Source: Paenibacillus radicis (ex Gao et al. 2016) (GTDB lineage: Bacteria; Bacillota; Bacilli; Paenibacillales; Paenibacillaceae). Taken from it: a DNA stretch of 58,885 nucleotides. The DNA lies in the NCBI RefSeq assembly GCF_014641555.1, contig NZ_BMHY01000002.1, positions 655,079-713,963 of the forward strand, written 5' to 3'. Position 1 is the stretch's first letter. Each line of letters opens with the position of its first letter. The notes under the pieces are model-generated. The model saw only the letters and a program-made list of their open reading frames with translations. It made no database searches and was not told the origin of the DNA. The translations under genes were made by a program, and so were the position numbers. Shown in pieces: positions 1-6,935 of the stretch.

Positions 1-91
1 GGAGAGATACCCAAGTGGCTCAAGGGGACCCTCTGCTAAGGGGTTAGACTGCGTAAGTGGTGCGAGGGTTCGAATCCCTCTCTCTCCGCCA
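1..91 (+). tRNA. tRNA-Ser (GCT)
   Basis: Full cloverleaf: acceptor GGAGAGA pairs with TCTCTCC, the anticodon loop CTGCTAA gives anticodon GCT at 35-37, a long variable arm is present, the T-arm reads GGGTTCGAATCCC, and CCA is encoded at 89-91. The gene starts at the first base of the window, so its promoter is not seen. Confidence 0.96.
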
Positions 92-115
92 TATTTTTTC
101 TAAGTGATTGTGACG

Positions 116-150
116 GAAAGGCCGTTCAACAGCTGGTCTTTTTTTTACGC
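116..150 (+). terminator. possible terminator after tRNA-Ser
   Basis: AAGGCC and GGTCTT can pair (with one G-T pair) around a small GTT-C-AAC inner hairpin, followed by eight T. It would separate tRNA-Ser from the next tRNA transcript. The stem is short, so this is a weak call. Confidence 0.4.
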
Positions 151-211
151 CTCAAATAAGCAAAAGATGAATCAAACCAATAAATGGATTGAAGAAATCG
201 AAAAAAAAAGC

Positions 212-240
212 TTGTACTGAAGCGGAAAAGATGTTACAAT
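212..240 (+). promoter_or_regulatory. sigma-A promoter of the Glu-Lys-Leu tRNA operon
   Basis: TTGTAC (212-217) and TACAAT (235-240) are separated by 17 bases and lie 35 bases before tRNA-Glu. Spacing and hexamers fit the housekeeping sigma factor. Confidence 0.65.
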
Positions 241-275
241 AACAAACGTCGTCTGAAAGACGATGGTTATATCAA

Positions 276-350
276 GGCCCGTTGGTCAAGGGGTTAAGAC
301 ACCTCCCTTTCACGGAGGTAACAGGGGTTCGAATCCCCTACGGGTCACCA
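276..350 (+). tRNA. tRNA-Glu (TTC)
   Basis: Acceptor GGCCCGT pairs with ACGGGTC, the anticodon loop carries TTC, the T-arm is GGGGTTCGAATCCCC, and the 3' CCA is encoded. It is the first gene of a three-tRNA transcript. Confidence 0.96.
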
Positions 351-402
351 TTTTCCTCAATGTAAGTGAAGCAGCTCTCAAGAGTTCGTTTTACAATCAT
401 GA

Positions 403-478
403 GAGCCATTAGCTCAGTTGGTAGAGCACCTGACTTTTAATCAGGGTGTCGAAGGTTCGAGTCCTTCATGGCTCACCA
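403..478 (+). tRNA. tRNA-Lys (TTT)
   Basis: Acceptor GAGCCAT pairs with ATGGCTC, the D-arm has the usual AGCTCAGTTGGTAGAGC form, the anticodon loop CTTTTAA gives TTT, and CCA is encoded. It lies 52 bases after tRNA-Glu with no terminator between. Confidence 0.96.
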
Positions 479-507
479 TTTTCTTTAAAAGGTTTTCCCC
501 TATACGT

Positions 508-593
508 GCGGTAGTGGTGGAATGGCAGACACGCTATCTTGAGGGGGTAGTGGGCGTACGCCCGTGGAGGTTCGAGTCCTCTCTACCGCACCA
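508..593 (+). tRNA. tRNA-Leu (GAG)
   Basis: Acceptor GCGGTAG pairs with CTACCGC, the anticodon loop TTGAGGG gives GAG, there is a long class II variable arm, and CCA is encoded. Last gene of the cluster, directly before a strong terminator. Confidence 0.95.
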
Positions 594-606
594 TAACCTA
601 ACATTT

Positions 607-634
607 AAACCCTTGCGGCGCAAGGGTTTTTCTT
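607..634 (+). terminator. terminator of the tRNA cluster
   Basis: Stem AAACCCTTG / CAAGGGTTT with a five-base loop, followed by TTTTTCTT. Confidence 0.85.
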
Positions 635-777
635 ATGTTTACATACCTCTCGCCATTTAGATAATGAGGAAAGTAAAGAATTCGATTATTCTTTACTCGC
701 GTCAGTTGTCTGCCATCTATTCGATCGGATTCTTAATTAATATGTAACAGGCGGGTTAGTAGGGAACTGAAATGCGG

Positions 778-876
778 TTAAACCTTGCTTAGCAAGTTAC
801 CTAATGCCGCTACAACGGCTATAATTACAACAATAATGCCAGCAAGACCAATGACCACAACTTTAGATTTTTTCAT
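778..876 (-). CDS. 32-residue single-pass membrane peptide
   Basis: ATG at 876 follows GGGAGG at a good distance. The peptide begins MKKSKVVVIGLAG, is almost entirely hydrophobic from residue 6 to 26, and ends NLLSKV. It has a lysine-rich head and one membrane helix, the shape of many small membrane regulators, holin-like or toxin-like peptides, but I recognise no family. It stands alone between the tRNA cluster and the GreA-like operon. The clean ribosome binding site and absence of internal stops argue that it is translated. Confidence 0.6.
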   Translation of the reverse strand: MKKSKVVVIGLAGIIVVIIAVVAALGNLLSKV

Positions 877-1303
877 GTGACCTCCCAGAGCCTAAGAATA
901 AATTCTATTATACTACGATAACGATGCAATGTTAACGAAGCAGGTTCGCTATATAGCGAACCTATTTTCGTTGCAGCGGGGAGACCGGCTGCCTGTAATT
1001 GATTCAGCGAAGCAATTTTCGCTTTCCGTGAACATAGGTTCTCGAGTAACGAAAATCACTTCGCTATAGGGCAGAGTTGGGTTCAAACCGAGCCGCCCAG
1101 CGAAAAACGATTCGCTAAAGAACGAACCAGCTTCTCTATATGCAACTGCCCAGCAGGGAGGATGCATATTATGCATATCAATGGCTGATCAGGCTTGAAG
1201 CAAGCAGGTTCCTGTCCCCGGCCCCAGCCTCAGCCTCAGCCCTTGCGTCAGCCCCAGCTCATCCGGCATTCACACGCTATTACGCTCATCACGCACGCAT
1301 TAA
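877..1303. other. intergenic stretch with TTCGCT-rich palindromic elements
   Basis: No convincing gene. It holds a perfect 22-bp palindrome centred on ATATAT at 942-963 and further TTCGCT/AGCGAA words near 1008, 1019, 1060 and 1111, followed by an imperfect CAGCCT-type run around 1225-1260. Reading frames through it lack ribosome binding sites and look random. Confidence 0.5.
942..963. repeat. 22-bp perfect palindrome
   Basis: AGGTTCGCTAT followed by its exact reverse complement. It has no T-run directly after it, so a terminator is less likely than a protein binding site or a genome-dispersed small palindromic repeat. Confidence 0.6.
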
Positions 1304-1342
1304 AAAAAGGAAGGGCGCTTATCCAAACGCTCTTCCTTTTTC
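1304..1342 (-). terminator. terminator of the GreA-like operon
   Basis: An AAAAGGAAGGGCG / CGCTCTTCCTTTT stem with A- and T-runs on both sides lies 6 bases past the small minus-strand gene. On the minus strand it is followed by CCTTTTTTTAAT. Confidence 0.75.
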
Positions 1343-1347
1343 GTCCT

Positions 1348-1476
1348 TTAGGAACTTGTTAACGTATACTTCATAACCAGCCACACCATCGTAATGACAA
1401 TGGCGACGCTGGACGCGACGGATAGCCATTTGAAGAACCAATACGATTTAGGGTTTTTATCCTTTATGCGATCCAC
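1348..1476 (-). CDS. possible 42-residue membrane peptide
   Basis: A frame from GTG at 1476 overlaps the last 13 bases of the GreA-like gene and runs to a TAA just before a strong terminator. It encodes a short charged head (VDRIKDKNPKS) and one hydrophobic helix (WLSVASSVAIVITMVWLV). The Shine-Dalgarno AGAGGAG is only one base from the GTG, so translation may depend on coupling to the upstream stop. Product unknown. Confidence 0.4.
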   Translation of the reverse strand: MDRIKDKNPKSYWFFKWLSVASSVAIVITMVWLVMKYTLTSS

Positions 1477-1931
1477 GCTCCTCTCGCTTCCGGGGTGAGG
1501 CGTATTGACTCGACACGTATGCGGACAACGCCCGCTGGGGTCTCGACGGTTACGACATCGCCAGGCTCAGTCAGCAGCAGTGGATAGCCGACAGGCGACA
1601 GAAACGAGATGCGATTATATTCTGCGTTTGCTTTGTTAGGAAAATCGATCGTGAATGATTCCGATTGCTCCGATTGTTCCGATATATAGGATATTGTAAT
1701 TTGGCTGCCGATGAGGACAACGTTATTTAATAGTTCTTCGTTGTGTTCGGCAGACTCGAGCAGTTTTTCCACCGCCCTCGTATAGTTGGAAAGGTAGCTG
1801 TTCATCTCATTTCTTTTTTTGCCGTAAACCGGAAAGTAATTATCGAGAAACTTTTTCTTTTCTTCTCCTAATACGACGAGCTGACGGACGAGCCGAGACT
1901 TCAAGCCTGACTCCGGGATACTAAGGTTCAT
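1464..1931 (-). CDS. GreA/GreB-family transcription factor-like protein
   Basis: 155 residues. The N-terminal half is helical and charged. The C-terminal half (VVLIGSQITISYI, then a segment like SPVGYPLLLTEPGDVVTVETP) has the form of the GreA/GreB C-terminal domain, which binds RNA polymerase near its secondary channel. True GreA relieves paused polymerase by stimulating transcript cleavage. This looks like one of the divergent paralogues, so cleavage activity is not assured. I chose ATG 1931 because GGGGGTG precedes it; ATG 1958 has no ribosome binding site. A 28-codon frame overlaps its start by 11 bases. Confidence 0.72.
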   Translation of the reverse strand: MNLSIPESGLKSRLVRQLVVLGEEKKKFLDNYFPVYGKKRNEMNSYLSNYTRAVEKLLESAEHNEELLNNVVLIGSQITISYISEQSEQSESFTIDFPNKANAEYNRISFLSPVGYPLLLTEPGDVVTVETPAGVVRIRVESIRLTPEARGAWIA

Positions 1932-2007
1932 AGTAGATTTCACCCCCGGTCCGAACATGATTGTGCTCTACGGGTTTGCTTGCGGTTGTTGTTGCCATAG
2001 CAGTCAC
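1921..2007 (-). CDS. 28-residue peptide overlapping the GreA-like start
   Basis: AGGAGG lies eight bases before GTG 2007. The frame runs 28 codons and stops at 1921, inside the next gene, so its stop overlaps the next start by 11 bases. The peptide (starting MTAMATTTASKP, ending GGEIYYEP) is soluble and has no signal or membrane segment. The arrangement suggests translational coupling. It may be a leader peptide or a small protein in its own right; I do not recognise it. Confidence 0.5.
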   Translation of the reverse strand: MTAMATTTASKPVEHNHVRTGGEIYYEP

Positions 2008-2092
2008 TCTGATCTCCTCCTAATAGTAATAAAGACCCCTTAGTTAAAGAGGTCTTGATGCTACTCTAACATAGATTGCCCATAAGAGCCAG

Positions 2093-2106
2093 TGTAAGCG
2101 CTTTAC
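2093..2106 (+). promoter_or_regulatory. possible CcpA (cre) site
   Basis: TGTAAGCGCTTTAC resembles the catabolite responsive element consensus (TGWAANCGNTNWCA) and lies 72 bases before the FAH-family gene. One site with an imperfect right half. Confidence 0.35.
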
Positions 2107-2177
2107 TTCCTGCACGGAAAAAGTTGCACGGTTTAAACCGAACCGTCACAATAGAGGAAAAGGAGGAGATCAAGAAG

Positions 2178-3074
2178 ATGGATTTGTTGACCTATAAGGA
2201 AACGGACGGCCTTCGTCTAGGCGTACGAACAGCTGCAGGAGTTTTGGATGTCGGGGCGGCTGCCGAGAAATTAACGGCAAGCCCCCATACAGCAGCCCCT
2301 GCGACGCTGCAGCAGTTGTTTGACGGCGGTGATACTGCACTGGCTTCTTTGCAGTCTCTCGTTAATGAAGCAGAGGGAGACCGCTCATTATTTAAAGAAG
2401 AGGCAGGTTTAACCCTAGGGCCATGCGTGCCGAATCCCGGCAAAATCATATGTATCGGCCTCAATTACCGCAGGCACGCGGAGGAGACGAATATGCCGAT
2501 TCCGGCTTATCCAATCCTGTTCAATAAATTCGCCAACGCTCTAGCGGCGCATGGAGAGGACGTACCCTTGCCCCGCAGCAGCGAAAAGATCGATTATGAA
2601 GCGGAGCTCGCCATCGTTATCGGCAAGACGGCCAAATATGTAGGTAAAGATGAAGCCCTTGATTATGTATTCGGCTATTGCACAGCCAATGATTTGTCGG
2701 CCCGGGATTTGCAAAGCCGGACAAGCCAGTGGCTGGCCGGCAAGTCCTGCGATAAATTTGCGCCGCTTGGACCGTATCTCGTGACGAGAGACGAGGTTGC
2801 AAATCCGAATGATCTGGCTATCAGCTGCAAAGTGAATGGCGAGCTGCGCCAAAACTCCAACACCTCGGATATGATTTTTAACTGCGAAGAAATCGTGAGC
2901 TACATTTCCCAGTGCATGACGCTTGAGCCCGGAGATGTTATTTTGACAGGTACGCCTGAAGGGGTTGTGCTCGGCTATCCGCCGGAGAAGCAAGTGTACT
3001 TGCAGCATGGAGACGTCGTGACGATCGAAATCCAGCGTCTTGGCGCTTTGACGAACCGGATGGTTACGGAGTAA
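2178..3074 (+). CDS. fumarylacetoacetate hydrolase (FAH) family protein
   Basis: 298 residues. The C-terminal two thirds show the FAH fold: IGLNYRRHAEE, FNKFANAL, the metal-binding DYEAELAIVIG, ANDLSARD, and the signature LEPGDVILTGTPEGV. Members hydrolyse C-C bonds or isomerise 2-oxo acids in aromatic or sugar-acid breakdown, usually with Mg or Mn; the substrate here is not set by sequence. The N-terminal 70 residues are the usual small extra domain. ATG 2178 is preceded by GGAGGAG; an upstream in-frame ATG at 2076 has no ribosome binding site. It is convergent with the WYL genes and overlaps the downstream gene's end by 11 bases. Confidence 0.85.
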   Translation: MDLLTYKETDGLRLGVRTAAGVLDVGAAAEKLTASPHTAAPATLQQLFDGGDTALASLQSLVNEAEGDRSLFKEEAGLTLGPCVPNPGKIICIGLNYRRHAEETNMPIPAYPILFNKFANALAAHGEDVPLPRSSEKIDYEAELAIVIGKTAKYVGKDEALDYVFGYCTANDLSARDLQSRTSQWLAGKSCDKFAPLGPYLVTRDEVANPNDLAISCKVNGELRQNSNTSDMIFNCEEIVSYISQCMTLEPGDVILTGTPEGVVLGYPPEKQVYLQHGDVVTIEIQRLGALTNRMVTE

Positions 3075-3885
3075 TGCCATATCGCATCAGCGACTTTTGA
3101 GCAGCTTCGTACATACGCTTCCGTAAATAGTCGCCTTCCGTGACGAGAATACGCTTGCCAAGAAAACGGATGCGGGATAGCACAAAATCGCTCTCATCTC
3201 TTAAGTAAATGAGTGTAATCCGGTACGTATCCGTTGACTCCTCATAGCTTACCTCTTTATCGAAGCAGGAGAACGCATATAGAATGCGGGACAGCTCCCG
3301 ATTAAACTGAGGAATGATTTGGATGACCGCCTGCTGCTGCTTTGAGGCATAGTAGGCGGTCATCTTTTTTTCCGCCGCTTCCGCTTGTTGCGCTGGAATA
3401 AGGGCTTCAGCCGCCTCTGCAATGTTTTGCAGCTTGGTTACCATCACGCAACGTCTGCGCAAATGGAACCAGAGCAAATACCACTCCCGTTTGACCATGG
3501 AATATTCGAGCTTATACGGATAACCGTGCTGACGCATTCGGACGGATCCGTCTTTCACCGCATAAGTCAGCTGAAGACCGAGCCTGTTGGTTAACGCTTC
3601 GCGAAGCGGCCGCAGCAGCGGGTGATAAAGCTGGCCTGTCAGACTGGCTGCTTTTTCTAAAATTTCTTCCGCTATATGCTCACTCTCATCTATCGCTCTG
3701 TCCCCATCCCGGTTCATCAGCGATCGAAGCTTGACCAGTGTAGACGGAGAAAAAGCGTGCTCGGCCTCCGGCCGGCGCAGCATAGCAGACAGCCATTCGC
3801 GTTCTTGCGCCGTAACCGCAACAGCTTCGGCATCCTCTAGACGGGCTATCATTTGATAATTATAGATTTTCTCGAACAGGCTCAT
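3064..3885 (-). CDS. WYL-domain protein, second of a regulator pair
   Basis: 273 residues with a WYL-type ligand-sensing core (KREWYLLWFHLRRR in the middle). It lacks an obvious N-terminal winged helix, so it probably works with the protein encoded just upstream, whose 3' end it overlaps by 26 bases. WYL proteins are often regulators that sense nucleotides or nucleic-acid ligands and are common near phage-defence and RNA-repair genes. The start at 3885 follows AAGGAG at a rather long distance; a TTG at 3915 is an alternative. Confidence 0.75.
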   Translation of the reverse strand: MSLFEKIYNYQMIARLEDAEAVAVTAQEREWLSAMLRRPEAEHAFSPSTLVKLRSLMNRDGDRAIDESEHIAEEILEKAASLTGQLYHPLLRPLREALTNRLGLQLTYAVKDGSVRMRQHGYPYKLEYSMVKREWYLLWFHLRRRCVMVTKLQNIAEAAEALIPAQQAEAAEKKMTAYYASKQQQAVIQIIPQFNRELSRILYAFSCFDKEVSYEESTDTYRITLIYLRDESDFVLSRIRFLGKRILVTEGDYLRKRMYEAAQKSLMRYGITP

Positions 3886-5176
3886 AGCCGGCGGCCAGCT
3901 CCTTCCATTCTTCAATGAACTCCTGTCTTAATGAGCGGGGCTCGAGCACCTCGCAGCTGGAGCCAAAGCTCCGCAGCCAAGGCTTAATCTCCATTGTTCC
4001 ATTAACGGATATCTCATAGATGAAAGTCTGATCACTTTCCTCCGTAACCGTTCCCCATTGTCCTTGCAGCCGCACCCGTTCTCGAATAAAATTCGAAGCT
4101 GATCCTTCGGGATGATAAAATCGCGCTTTTACCGTCACTGTTCTGCCGGTGTCGACGAGCCAGCTAAAACGAATTTTCTGCTGCAAAGCTTGCAGCTTTT
4201 GTTCAAACTCCGTTTCCTCTACGGCAGTACTCTCCTGCAGCTGTGTTAGTCCTTCCATTCGGTAAATGGCTATTCCTTGACGGCTGCTATGACAAAGCAT
4301 ATACCAGCGCCCATATTGATGGTCGTAGGCGACACGCAGAGGCAAAGTGGTGTGCTGACGCCCTTCGGATTCGCGCTCGAACAGCGGATTCGTATTTTTG
4401 GAGCCATAGCTTTGCGGAGCTTTTGGGGTGAAATAAAGGAAGCTGAGTTTTTTTCGCTCGCGAATCGCTTTCAAAATCGTATAGAGATGCGATTCATCCA
4501 ATATACGAGAATGGTAATGGTATTTATAGAGGAAGGAGCTTTCCGGAATCGAGCGCTGCTTTAACGTTTTTTTCAAGCTGTCCCGCAGCAGATAGCCTTG
4601 CACGGATGGAATTTGCGTATTCGCCATTACATCAATAAAGGCATATAAATCGCTCAGCTCCGCATCCGACAGCTCCGTTATGAACCGATTGTCAGCCGTG
4701 TAGCGGTGTGGTCGCGAGCCCGATTCCTTGCGTATAACTCCTGTGCCTTCCAAATATTTGAGGTCGCTGCGGATCGTTTTTTCGTCAGGCATAGCCATAT
4801 CCTCAGGCATCCCGTCGCAGCATTGCTGGAGCACCTCGGCAGCTGTTAAAGACTCTCGCTGCAGCGCGATGATGATCTGCGACAGCCGTATGCTTTCCGA
4901 TTCTTTGACCGATTTGGAGCGGAATAGAAACAGCAGCACCGGATCGGCGGATTCATAATAGCTGCTTCGAAGCAGCTCAGCCAATGGTAGGCTTTGTTCC
5001 TCTTTGGGCTGCTGCCACGCTGTTCCCGCAATTTCCTTTAAGCGGCGCATCGTTTTGTCGAAGGTGTGCACGGAAATGCCAAGACGATCGGCAAACTGCT
5101 GGCGGCTGTATGCCCCGCTGGTTAGAGCGAGCATGCGCAGAAACTGTATCTCTTTATCAAAGCTTTCCCTTGCCAA
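3860..5176 (-). CDS. HTH and WYL-domain transcriptional regulator
   Basis: 438 residues: an N-terminal helix-turn-helix (SRQQFADRLGISVHTFDKTM, about residues 20-45), a linker with a second winged-helix-like part, and a WYL domain (YGRWYMLCHS, then the AIYRMEGL strand). TTG 5176 is preferred because GGGAGG lies about nine bases before it; the in-frame ATG 5194 lacks a site. It reads away from the slipin/RlaP operon, and the 600-base divergent region between them holds a possible structured RNA, so it is a plausible controller of both directions. Confidence 0.8.
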   Translation of the reverse strand: MARESFDKEIQFLRMLALTSGAYSRQQFADRLGISVHTFDKTMRRLKEIAGTAWQQPKEEQSLPLAELLRSSYYESADPVLLFLFRSKSVKESESIRLSQIIIALQRESLTAAEVLQQCCDGMPEDMAMPDEKTIRSDLKYLEGTGVIRKESGSRPHRYTADNRFITELSDAELSDLYAFIDVMANTQIPSVQGYLLRDSLKKTLKQRSIPESSFLYKYHYHSRILDESHLYTILKAIRERKKLSFLYFTPKAPQSYGSKNTNPLFERESEGRQHTTLPLRVAYDHQYGRWYMLCHSSRQGIAIYRMEGLTQLQESTAVEETEFEQKLQALQQKIRFSWLVDTGRTVTVKARFYHPEGSASNFIRERVRLQGQWGTVTEESDQTFIYEISVNGTMEIKPWLRSFGSSCEVLEPRSLRQEFIEEWKELAAGYEPVRENL

Positions 5177-5313
5177 TCTTCCGTTCCCTCCCATTCCATG
5201 ATTAAACTCTATTGTAGCAAGAGTAGAGTGGGCGGAGTGAATTTTTATGGAAAAAGACAGAGTCGTCATACTTTTACCATGTTCTGCATGAAGCTGGTGC
5301 GTAATAATAGGGA

Positions 5314-5456
5314 AAGCGAGAGGGGAGCTGGCCCGGACCCGGGCAGGGATTTCATTCCACAGGAATAATCCCGCAGTGCCGGCGCGGTATCCGCGCAGGG
5401 CGTGCTGTCTAGGAGCAAAGCATTCTCGCTGAAGGGGTTCGAATCCCCGCTCGCTA
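5314..5456 (+). ncRNA. candidate structured, tRNA-mimicking RNA (copy A)
   Basis: Elements in order: AAGCGAG (5314-5320) able to pair with CTCGCT at 5450-5455 or TCTCGCT at 5424-5430; hairpin GCCCG/CGGGC (5331-5344); a hairpin of about 11 bp (5346-5372) with loop ACA; hairpin GCGCGG-TAT-CCGCGC (5382-5396); then a perfect T-arm GGGGTTCGAATCCCC (5434-5448). There is no CCA, no clear D-arm, and it is too long for a tRNA. The T-loop reads correctly only on this strand, that of the slipin-RlaP operon 330 bases downstream. It could be a Y-RNA-like tRNA mimic or a decayed tRNA-derived sequence. No promoter or terminator is recognised. Confidence 0.4.
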
Positions 5457-5464
5457 TCTAAGCG

Positions 5465-5596
5465 ATTCATTGGTGAAGAGTATAAGCATATTCAAACAAA
5501 ATCAGCGATTGGCGGCGTTGCTCAGCAGGCTCAGACAGCTGCACCGCAGCCCGGCTATGCAACCCGCGGATACCGAATGACTGCCGTGTCAACCAT
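5465..5596 (-). other. degenerate inverted copy (copy B) of the structured segment
   Basis: Read on the minus strand it repeats, in the same order, the blocks of copy A: GCAGT, CGGTATCCGCG (5575 down to 5565), GCTGTCT, GAGCAA, CGCTGA and TTTGAAT. An extra stretch of about 18 bases lies between the second and third blocks. Its T-stem equivalent does not pair. The two copies face each other tail to tail across about 10 bases. It may be a decayed second RNA or half of an old inverted duplication. Confidence 0.4.
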
Positions 5597-5788
5597 CTGT
5601 TGTTCCGGTCTGCCTGACTAGCAAGCCCAAAGCAAGCAAGGCTTGGACGTAAGGCGGCAAAGAGCGGCGGTATTGGCCCGAACGCCATTCTTAAGCCGGA
5701 TTCCGCCGAGGAAGCGGGAGCGGCGCGGCCAATCGCAACAACCGTAATTAACTTTATTGTGACAGCAATAAATGAGGAGGATATACAT

Positions 5789-6910
5789 ATGAACAAATGG
5801 ACCATTCAAAACGATCAAAGAGGGCTGCTGTTTAAGAAGGGCAGCTACGTTCGTCTGCTGACACCTGGGGACTATCGGTTCCTGCCTTGGGCAGGCTATT
5901 CCGTTGAAGTGCTGGAGCTCGCAATGCCTTTCCAGGTGCCAGGCAAAGACTTGGAGCTGTTTATCCATGACAGCCGTTTGCTCGAAGAGCTGGTCATCGT
6001 CGATGTGCAGGATGATGAATATGTGCTGCATAACGAAGACGGACATTGCAAAAGCATACTGATGAGCTCCGGCAAGTACGCCTTCTGGAGAGGCTTGAAG
6101 CAGCATACCTTCGTCCATTTCGATATCCGGCAGCCGGAGCTTCCGGCTAAGCTGAGCGCAGCCGCGCTCAAAAAGCTTACTGGACTCTATACGACGCATG
6201 AGGTTGCCGATCAGGAGATTGGCTACTTGTTCTACGACAATGTTCAGCAGCGGAAACTGGGGCCGGGCAAGTACCGTTTCTGGAAGGGACCGGTTTCAAC
6301 GTCAGTGCAAACGATTGATACTCGCCGCCAGCAGCTTGATCTAATCGGCCAGGAAATGATGACGGAGGATAAAGTGACGCTGCGGCTCAACTTCGTCTGT
6401 CAGTATAAGGTGACAAATCCGCTTAAAGCATTGGAAATCAAGGGATTCGAGGATCAGCTCTACATTCAGCTTCAGCTAGTCTTGCGAGAGTATGTTGGAA
6501 CGCTTAAGCTTGACGAACTGCTGCGCACGAAGCAGGAGATCGGAACGTTCGTGCTGGAGAGAATGCAGCAGAGGAGCGAAGAGTACGGCACTGAGTTTTG
6601 CTCCGCGGGGGTTAAGGACATCATTTTGCCCGGTGAGGTTCGAGACATTATGAATACCGTGCTGCTCGCTGAGAAGAAAGCGCAGGCTAACCTGATCACT
6701 CGCCGTGAAGAGACGGCATCGACCCGCAGCCTGCTTAATACAGCCAAGCTGATGGATGAGAATGCGACCCTGTTCCGGTTGAAGGAGCTTGAGTTTTTGG
6801 AAAAAATAAGCGACAACGTCGGCAGCGTCTCGCTTACGGGCGGCGGCAACCTGCTGGAGCAGTTGAATCAGCTGTTGGCAGGCGGCAGACAGGCCAAGCC
6901 CATCGAATAG
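5789..6910 (+). CDS. slipin / SPFH (band 7) family protein
   Basis: 373 residues. The N-terminal half contains two related segments, RGLLFKKGSYVRLLTPGDYRF (from about residue 11) and IGYLFYDNVQQRKLGPGKYRF (from about 145). The latter leads into the SPFH core (TEDKVTLRLNFVCQYKVTNP) and a helical tail with AEKKAQANLITRREETAS typical of the oligomerising coiled coil. No membrane helix is obvious. Bacterial slipins of this size are known neighbours of RtcB RNA ligase and RlaP nucleotidyltransferases. ATG 5789 has GAGGAGG before it; the next gene follows after 25 bases and is probably co-transcribed. Confidence 0.82.
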   Translation: MNKWTIQNDQRGLLFKKGSYVRLLTPGDYRFLPWAGYSVEVLELAMPFQVPGKDLELFIHDSRLLEELVIVDVQDDEYVLHNEDGHCKSILMSSGKYAFWRGLKQHTFVHFDIRQPELPAKLSAAALKKLTGLYTTHEVADQEIGYLFYDNVQQRKLGPGKYRFWKGPVSTSVQTIDTRRQQLDLIGQEMMTEDKVTLRLNFVCQYKVTNPLKALEIKGFEDQLYIQLQLVLREYVGTLKLDELLRTKQEIGTFVLERMQQRSEEYGTEFCSAGVKDIILPGEVRDIMNTVLLAEKKAQANLITRREETASTRSLLNTAKLMDENATLFRLKELEFLEKISDNVGSVSLTGGGNLLEQLNQLLAGGRQAKPIE

Positions 6911-6935
6911 ATTCGTAGAAAGGGGGAGATAGACG

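Noticed and set aside
418..660. Open frame across tRNA-Lys and tRNA-Leu
   Set aside because: Its translation is the usual by-product of tRNA sequences (GSSPSW, RFESSLP) and it has no ribosome binding site.
949..1376. Two frames in the TTCGCT-rich intergenic region
   Set aside because: No ribosome binding sites, odd composition, and they cross palindromes and a terminator.
5495..5590. Plus-strand Gln/Ala/Pro-rich frame (AQQAQTAAPQPGY)
   Set aside because: No start, soon hits a stop, and the similarity to copy A at DNA level explains it better than coding.
5467..6199. Minus-strand frames over the divergent region and slipin gene
   Set aside because: They run through structured DNA and antisense to a clear gene without start signals.
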